Below are positions 57,188 to 64,000 of a stretch of DNA of 64,000 nucleotides, piece by piece; position 1 is the stretch's first letter; every line of letters begins with the position of its first letter. Made by a program: the position numbers and the translations under genes. Source of the stretch: Polytrichum commune (taxonomy: Eukaryota > Streptophyta > Polytrichopsida > Polytrichales > Polytrichaceae). A model generated the notes under the pieces. It worked only from the letters and a program-made list of their open reading frames with translations. It made no database searches and was not told the origin of the DNA. Location: assembly GCA_950295325.1 (NCBI GenBank), contig OX485804.1:27468001-27532000 (forward strand), in the 5' to 3' direction.

Positions 57188-58129
57188 GCATAAATATAAG
57201 GAATCTCAAGTCTCACATCCCTAGTACACATAGCTAGGTATCCCTCAATCACCATGTCTGACCTCACCACCGCATGGATGTTTGGGAAGATGTGTACAGT
57301 GACATCCAGAGAAACAAGATAATATATATAGTATTTAGGGTGTACATGTCCAAAGTCAGATTCCCCATCAAAGCCATGCCGCCACCAGGTTCACAGGGTT
57401 GGTAAATACCTTGAGCTACATTCACGGTTGTGGGTTTAGGGTGCATGTGACCATGGCGCAGGGGTGGGACCTCTATGATGGTGAGGGCAGCGATTGTCCG
57501 TCAATTCTCGAAACCCGTCAAATTCTACAAGCAAAAATTACAGTCTTAGCAATGCTTACACTACGGCAGCAATTCCAAAATAAAAATTCAAGTTGAAGGA
57601 CAGTTGTGTATCTTTTTCTTATTTAAATGCAAACTGTAACAGTGGATTCCAATGCGTGCAACCCGGTACCCTATTTTACATCAGCTTGGCCTTAAACCAT
57701 GTATAATGAGACCCTCATGATCAATTCGTAGAGAAGTTCCAAACATCTTCATCATCATTATGTCCTCTAGAATTTTAGACTGGTTTGCCCACTTAAACAA
57801 ATACAAAGACTTGCTGCAATCTTTAAATAGGGTTCACCTGCAATAATTAATCCTGATTGTTACAGTAGAATTCCCATCTGACTAATGACTCTCCCTGTGT
57901 GACTAAATTGAGCCCCTATATATTGACTTCATCAACTAATGGCTGCTCTGCTCCATGACTGATAGACATGATGTATCAATTGATGTCTAGGAAGACATCC
58001 ATAACAACACGACAATGACATTTACAATGTCATGGGTGACGTCTAGGATGACGTCCCGTATTTCAAGCAAGGGTGCATCCACACTCCACGTGTCCCACGT
58101 CATGTATACCCATGTGCTGAAAACGATAC

Positions 58130-58579
58130 TTGAGGAACGTGCAAGCTGTGAAGACAACATTATGGTCGGGGAAGGCTGCGACAAACCCTAGCCCTTGGTT
58201 TCGCAGTAGCGATAGATCACGGTGTAACATGGGCTCGCATCCACAATCCGTCACGGAGGCTACACTTTTGGGAGAGATAGAAGGTGCACCACAAGTACAG
58301 TCGGTGGGGTTGGGAGTCACAGATGCAGCACTTGATGTTTTCAACAATTTTGTGCAGCACATTGCAACAAAATTTGTTCCCATAAGTGAAGCTACCCTCA
58401 ACGTGCAGCCAAATAATCATGCACCGCGGCGGAGCAAGCGGTTCGCAACCCGCCAAGAAGGAGAAGCCCCTTGTCCGCTCACGCTGCCCGCGCCCTCACA
58501 GCAAGCGGTACGATCCAGGGCCTTGGTGTCATGCAGCGATGGGCTCCAGTTAGGGTTAATCTCGGCTTCGGGGTCATAG
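58130..58579 (+). CDS. Uncertain 149-codon frame upstream of the TNPA-like gene
   Basis: Open on the plus strand and protein-like in its middle ('TDAALDVFNNFVQHIATKF', 'NHAPRRSKRFATRQEGEAP'). It may be an upstream exon of the TNPA-like gene or a separate accessory gene of the element. No splice link was established. Confidence 0.3.
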   Translation: MRNVQAVKTTLWSGKAATNPSPWFRSSDRSRCNMGSHPQSVTEATLLGEIEGAPQVQSVGLGVTDAALDVFNNFVQHIATKFVPISEATLNVQPNNHAPRRSKRFATRQEGEAPCPLTLPAPSQQAVRSRALVSCSDGLQLGLISASGS

Positions 58580-59099
58580 GTCTAATCCGGGGTCCACGGT
58601 CATGGGTGCCCGCGAGTGGGCATGAGTGCCCATCACCGCCATTACTTGTAGGCTGCTGGACGTCGGGAGCTTAAAATCCATGTTGACACGGACGTCCTGA
58701 GTTGAGCAGGAGTGCCGCCGCCACCAATTGCACTCGAGGGCGTCCACGCCCTCCACACATCTCGCACTCAATTGCAACTTTGTTTGGTTGTCTATAACCA
58801 CTCTCCCTAGCATCAGGGTAGAGTCCATTGTGCCATTGGCGTTCGTGATCCCAGTGACATCAAAGTCCTCAACTCCCTCGCTGCCTCCCTGTAGGACTGC
58901 GGTGCTCTCTCAATTATCCCTGTCTGATCTTACCTGTGAGTGGCGAAGGACCTGGTGTGGACATCGCCCTCAAGCGTGGGCAGCAATTGCTGGTCTCCAG
59001 TTGTGTAGCTCCGTCCATTTCCCTTGCTGACTGCTTGTGTGTTGGTCGTTGCAGGTGCGTGGCGAAGCCTTCGTCCCCTGGCGCGCACCTCGGCTGAGA

Positions 59100-62000
59100 A
59101 TGCCGAGGCAATCTGGTTCGAGGCTGAAGAGGGCGCGATCCCCACCTCGGCAGAGGGTGGAGGAGAGCTCCGACCACGGAGGTGAGGATACGGCCACTGA
59201 AGACGAGGCCCTGGAGCGTAGGACGAAGCAGCGGCATGACCCGAGGTATGCTGCTCGCACCACCAAGGACAAGGCCGCAACTCGAACGCCGCCCAATCGG
59301 AAGCGGAGGGTGGTGGTGGCAGTATCATCAGGGGAGGAGGAGGAGAAGGATCAGTCGTCGCGGGGAGAGGACTTCGACCTCCAGCAGGACTTCAGGTACG
59401 TCCGGTCTCCCGTCCACGTCCACACTCGTTAGGCGGAGACGTTGCATAGGACGTCTCCGCAGACATCGATGATGCGGAAGCGGATGTCTCTGTCAACATG
59501 CAAACGTCTCTGTCGTTTCATATACCTCAAACTTCGTACATTGTCCCAAACCCTAAACCCGGGATAGTCACCTTCTTCGAAATACATGAATCTTCGCACA
59601 ATGTGAACCTTTTCACATTGTGCATGAACGCTAAACCTAGTGGTGTTGTTGCCCTATGCAGAGTACCTGTAGTAAACAGGTTCAATTCTGATATCCAGTG
59701 AGTGTTCGATCAGTAGAGAGAGTTAGGGTATAATTTATTGCTTTGAGAGTCGGGATCTCTGCAACCCGACTAGAACCCCATTTTTTTGCTGAATTTATGA
59801 TGCAGTCAAGCCCTGATTGCAAAATTTTGGCCCATTTTGGTCCAGCAGGGTAGACTCCATCAGGGTAGACTCCATATTGTCAACCTGCTGACAAATCTTG
59901 CCTTTCTGGGTATGATAACCAGTGCTTAGGGCCCAAATTTTTCTGAAAACCAGGATGCAAAGTAACTCAACAATCTGAAACTAATTAGCTTTCAGTAACC
60001 AATTTTCAGGTCACAAGAACTGTTCCAATGCCTTTCTAGCCTTAGTAGATTAGCCTATTTCCTAGTATGTAACAGTTGTGAGGTTAGTGAAATGTCTATA
60101 AACTAAAATGAGATAATTTAGACTTCTCAATACAAACCATGGCTCAACCAAAACAAGTCTGTAGCACTGGAAAATAGGTAGGAATTGTAAGAATGGACAA
60201 ATGCCTTTGACAATCACGCAACGAAGCTGGTCTTCAACATAGTGAGATTAAGGAAAATAACAACTATTTTTAATAGTACCAGCAAAAAAACTCCGTAAAC
60301 TCAGTGGAAAAGCCGTCTATGATAGGAGGTGGAGAGTGATTTTAGAGGAAGGCACAATTCTACGTCAGTATGCAGTATTCTCCCCTGATCCAAAAGAAGA
60401 TGAAACTCCTGTCTCCATGGCAATGTGGCAATTTGAGAATTATGCCAACCTTGCACTAATCAGTAGGAAACAAAGGATTCACAATTTCCCCCTTCAAATG
60501 GTTGACCAACAAAGCTTAATTTTGAATGTTACCCTGTAAGGAAAATAACAATTCAGTTACAATCCCAGCCAACCCGGTATTTGAATTTTTCGCATGTTTG
60601 AAGAAATGTGCAAGCCTTGCTTTAATCAGCAACAAACGGCATTTTCAAAGTTTTCTATATGTTTTCAAAGTTTGTAACAGTTTCTAGAGTTTTCAAAGAT
60701 TTCCATGTTTTCAAGTTGTCAGGATCTTCAAGTTTTGAAGTTTTGAAGTTTTCTGTTACAATGCTAGCTGACCATGGGATTTGAAAAGTGTGAATTATAG
60801 AGAAGACTTAGAAATATTCAAAGTCAGCTCTTTAAGCAGTTTAAAGAGAATTTTTGTCTACACGCAGTCAGATATGGAATAGTAGCTCTGATTAAGTAGT
60901 GTTGTGCTTGCAACAAATTTAACTTAGCTTGTGATTTCAAACCATAACCAAACACTTGTAAGGTCAGCAGAAATTAATTAATCACAGTTCAATCACATTG
61001 CAACTATGAGCAGTGTGCTGGCTTTCTTGAACAAACCCAGGGGTAATAATCGAGTACCAATGGCCCCATAAAGAGGGTTCTGATTCTTCCCATTGATGGC
61101 CTCAGTACGTAGTCTAGATCAAATTGGTATCTCCGATCCCTGCATAATGGTCAAATTAGCTGTCGTTTGTAAATTATTCAATGGACTAAACCATGTGCAT
61201 ATTTTCTGGGCCATACAGAAGTTTTCGATTTTTTTAACATGAAATTGCCATGTCCCGTATAGAGTCCTCAAATGCAGTGGTACTTGACGCAATCAGATCC
61301 ATGAGGATTATGTCATGTGCGTCAATCTCTTTGCCCTGACCGAATTGAGTTTCGCATACGCCTCTTTTATCTTCATACCTCATTCTTTGGCACTTGACTG
61401 TGTTGGGGCAGCCGCGGATATGACACACACACGGGCGAGTCGGATGGCCACGACTCTGGACAATACTCGGAACCGTTCATGGACGAGGACGACACTCTGC
61501 CTCGGAAGCGCCGCATCAAGACACACACGCACTCCGAGGACATGAGGAAGCCCGTGTTGGTGGATTCCAAGGGCATTCCTTACGGCACTATGAAGAAGGT
61601 CTTGGAGCAGGAAGTGAAGCTCCTGGCGAAGGACCTTGACCCCCGCTACAGCTGGGAAGGGCAACCCCAACATGCCAAGGATCGCTTCTTCAAGCGGGTA
61701 TATGCAGGTATGGCCCCTCTACCACCACGCCATACCCCTGATGTCCATAGTGACACCCAAAGCAACGTCTAACTTAACATCCAGGATGTTCGATATGATG
61801 TTTGTTGCAATGTCAGAGTGGGAGATTAAGGGGAAGGGCAATGGAAAAAAAATCGACGAGATGTGGTTCCAGAAAATTGTAACGAAGGTCCTCATCAATT
61901 GCCGATTCCGACTGGGGCGTTTGATTGACAGTAAGGCCCCTAAACCCCCGGAGGTGTCAACTGAATGTTGGAACGACCTTGTGAAATGGCGGGCCTCCGA

Positions 62001-63385
62001 GTTGTCGAAGAAGAAGTCGGCGCAGATGCGGTCGATCTCACGACGGAGGGCGTCAAAGGCATCTCAAATGCAGGGACTTCGAGAGGCCGCGCTTGTTAGG
62101 CTGGTTCGCACCCCTTCCCACTGGTCTTTCCACATCCAATATGTCACGTTGCTGTAGATGTTCGTGTCAGCGTGGACAAATGTTGTAGATGTTTGGTCTG
62201 ATGTCTGTCCCCATTGTTGCAAACGTCTTATCCGCGACAAAGCATACGGCTTCAACGAGAGCCTTTTGAGACGGAGATCAACGAGGAGGTGGAGAAGGAA
62301 TACGAACGATTGGAGGCGGAGCGGCTCGGCGAAGAGCAAGGGACGGAAAATAGCATTGCAGATATGGCGACGAGGATGGAAGAGTTGGAGGCGAAGCTCG
62401 ATGCGTCGAACGAACGGCTGGAGGCCAAGATCGATGCGTCCCAATCGCGGCTGGAGGCAATGTTTCAGCAGCTTCTAGCGTCCAGAGCACCTATCTCCTG
62501 CACCCCCCATGTGTCCCCGAAAGAGAACTACCCTACTGTTAGCGTCTTGCTCCCAATCCTAGCTGACGGGCCAAGGAATAAAGCGAAGGAGAAGGATGTT
62601 GGTAGCCCTGAACTAACCCTGCAGGTCGGAGAACGTGTTGCACAGTCGGTGATTACTGAGGGGTGCGCCGAGGAGGCGCTGAAGGAGAAGGACAAAAGCA
62701 CGATTCCGTCACCGGGCTTGGACACCGTAACAATTGGGGCCGGGTCAAGTTCAAGAGTGGGGCCTGAGCCACCAGAGCAGGTATCCTAACCCTAGACAAC
62801 ACATATTCAACGCAGGCACGGTTTATAACCCGATGTCCTGGAACATGTAGTTCATCCCGTAGATGTTCTTGGAAACATACCTGACAACATCTCTGGAAAC
62901 GCGAGGATTCTCTTTTGATGTCTCCGTAGATAGACATGTGAGCAGCCTGCGGGAACACACCCCCCCAAGCAGATTTGTATTCAATTTTTGCAATGCTTTC
63001 AGATTTGTTGCATTTTTGCACATATCCAGTCATGTGTCTAGTAATGTGATTGGTTGATGAGGTATGTTCATGCACGGTCCCATGGCTACGTCTTGCATAG
63101 CTAGACGCTGAAATGCATGTCCAGGGTGCGGCGGAAACACTTCCCGACAACGATGGTGTTCCTCCACGGCGACCTGCACAACCCGAGAAGACGCAGAAAG
63201 CAGTTAAAGTGGTCGGCCTGCCAAAACCTAAAAAGGCTGATGAACAGAAGCCCCCAATTGCCCGAAAATCGGTTGGATTTTGTGAACCCGGGAAGAGCAT
63301 TGCCAAGGTCGGGAGCTCCACTAGAGCCGAGGTGGCGAAGAAGAAATCAGCTCGGATGTCCACCGCCATTGCTGAATCTTCGTAG
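59100..63385 (+). CDS. TNPA/Transposase_24-like CACTA accessory protein (5 exons)
   Basis: Exons 59100-59395, 61412-61707, 61817-62094, 62271-62780 and 63125-63385 join with consistent phases to 546 residues plus stop. The third exon's end (GTTAGG donor) and the fourth exon's start are the least certain. Exon 1 is Arg/Glu-rich ('RSPPRQRVEESSDHGGEDTA'). Exons 2-3 hold the domain: 'SKGIPYGTMKKVLEQEVKLL', 'RFFKRVYA', 'DEMWFQKIVTKVLINCRFRL' and 'STECWNDLVKWRASELSKKK', the W-x-x-x-V-x-x-W plus basic pattern of Transposase_24 (Ptta/En/Spm). Exon 4 is a coiled coil with repeated 'LEAKLDAS' and 'LEAKIDAS' units. Exon 5 is Lys/Pro-rich. TNPA-type proteins bind subterminal repeats and assist TNP2. The gene is divergent from the TNP2-like gene, and unlike it shows no stop in the joined frame. 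Confidence 0.7.
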
Positions 63386-64000
63386 TGCGGTCGCAGTTAG
63401 CTTTCCTGAACGTGTAGGGTGAGGGCCGGTGTTCATACTGCAGCTCGCTGGACATTGAACTCATCTTTGCCACTGTATGTGCACACTTGCAATGGATTTT
63501 CAGCACGGTGACAAAAAGCCCGAAGACGTTGATTTTTTGCTTTAATGTAATTTCATATGTCCCCATGAAAATATGTGCAATGTCGAGTACACTCACAGAT
63601 GCCAAAAGCGACATCAATGGCAATAGTAACATACGGAGCAACAAATGTTAGCATAGACAGGCATTGTGCACAGCCAGGGTCATGTGCCGTCGTGGATCAC
63701 ATTTTAGTGGACGCCAGGGCCGTTGACCACACATGGCCCCTTGACAACAAACATGTCGAGCACTATGTCCTAAACAATTACGCGTACATTCACACAAACA
63801 TCCTGTGGACACCATTGTAATCCAAATGAACACTTCGAACATCAAGCTCCATATCGAAGGCAACGGCAGTTGTTGTCTCACATAGTGACGCCGACATGCA
63901 CATGAAAATTTATGGATGATACGATAGACATCTCTCGGGACGTCACAAATACTGTGAATAATGTTAAAAGCGACATTCCATATGTGCTTTCTCATGTTTA
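63386..64000. other. CACTA interior, truncated by the window end
   Basis: Downstream of the TNPA-like stop. No gene is supported. Motifs such as 'agacatctctcgggacgtca' near 63930 resemble the element's subterminal repeats, but no terminal CACTA-type inverted repeat is present before the window ends. Confidence 0.4.

Larger units (their letters stand above)
55524..59099. other. Region between the divergent TNP2-like and TNPA-like genes
   Basis: Contains the 33-bp repeats (55540-55665), a cysteine-rich minus frame at 56933-57187 and an uncertain plus frame at 58130-58579. It probably holds the promoters of both CACTA genes. I found no other family signature. Confidence 0.45.
50036..64000. mobile_element. 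Large CACTA (En/Spm) element, right end outside the window
   Basis: The left terminus is CACTATAAGAAACCCGTG at 50036, the classic CACTA start. It is followed by a kilobase rich in short subterminal motifs ('aacgtctac', 'gacatctac', 'aaacgtggg'). It carries a TNP2-like transposase gene on the minus strand (51146-55448) and a TNPA/Transposase_24-like gene on the plus strand (59100-63385). Motifs of the type 'gtctacagtgacatc' recur near 55.55, 57.29 and 61.74 kb, and 'gacatctc'-type motifs to 63.93 kb, so the element probably continues past the window end. It is at least 14 kb. I infer one element; two adjacent or nested elements are not excluded. Confidence 0.75.

Noticed and set aside
60336-60539. 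67-codon frame within the long first intron of the TNPA-like gene
   Set aside because: No signature, AT-rich intronic context and no compatible splice sites noticed.
1-64000. CRISPR arrays, bacterial operons, ribosome binding sites
   Set aside because: Spliced nuclear plant genes and plant transposons dominate; no direct-repeat/spacer array was seen.

Overview
The window looks like nuclear DNA of a streptophyte plant. Evidence: spliced genes with canonical GT-AG introns, plant-type proteins (CYPRO4/DEM-like, an ER DnaJ protein of the DNAJC25 type), TTTAGGG-type repeats, and a dense load of plant transposons (Ty3, PIF/Harbinger, CACTA, MITEs). I cannot name the species. The gene content fits a seed-free land plant or a charophyte-grade alga at least as well as a flowering plant.

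Layout. 1-5.8 kb: gene-poor, with dispersed repeats and a MITE. 5.8-8.4 kb (-): intact two-exon CYPRO4-like gene, preceded by three tandem ~330-bp repeats. 10-15 kb: AT-rich, no convincing genes. 15.9-19.0 kb (-): complete ten-exon DNAJC25-like gene with a Tourist-type MITE in one intron. 20.1-21.5 kb (+): unrecognised basic, repeat-bearing nuclear-type protein. 24.8-37.3 kb: a PIF/Harbinger element (SANT/Myb-like gene on +, transposase on -) split by a 9.9-kb Ty3 retrotransposon. 37.7-40.3 kb (-): CACTA fragment abutting a LINE-like DUF4283 fragment (40.3-41.0 kb). 42.6-45.0 kb: 2.4-kb TIR element with unknown small ORFs. 45.6-47.0 kb: five tandem ~270-330-bp units just upstream of an intact two-exon MDR-family oxidoreductase gene (47.3-49.2 kb, +). 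50.0 kb to the window end: most of a large CACTA element with divergent TNP2-like (-) and TNPA/Transposase_24-like (+) genes.

Most interesting system: the Ty3 element at 25827-35687 (- strand) encodes gag, protease, a C5-cytosine DNA methyltransferase of DNMT3-like layout, reverse transcriptase/RNase H, and an integrase ending in a PHD zinc finger. It thus carries a DNA-methylation writer and a probable histone reader in one polyprotein. The copy is dead: it has frameshifts, several in-frame TAG codons where family logic expects CAG, and an altered RT active site. The catalytic methyltransferase motifs are still readable. The host genes in the window appear intact, while nearly every transposon ORF is broken.
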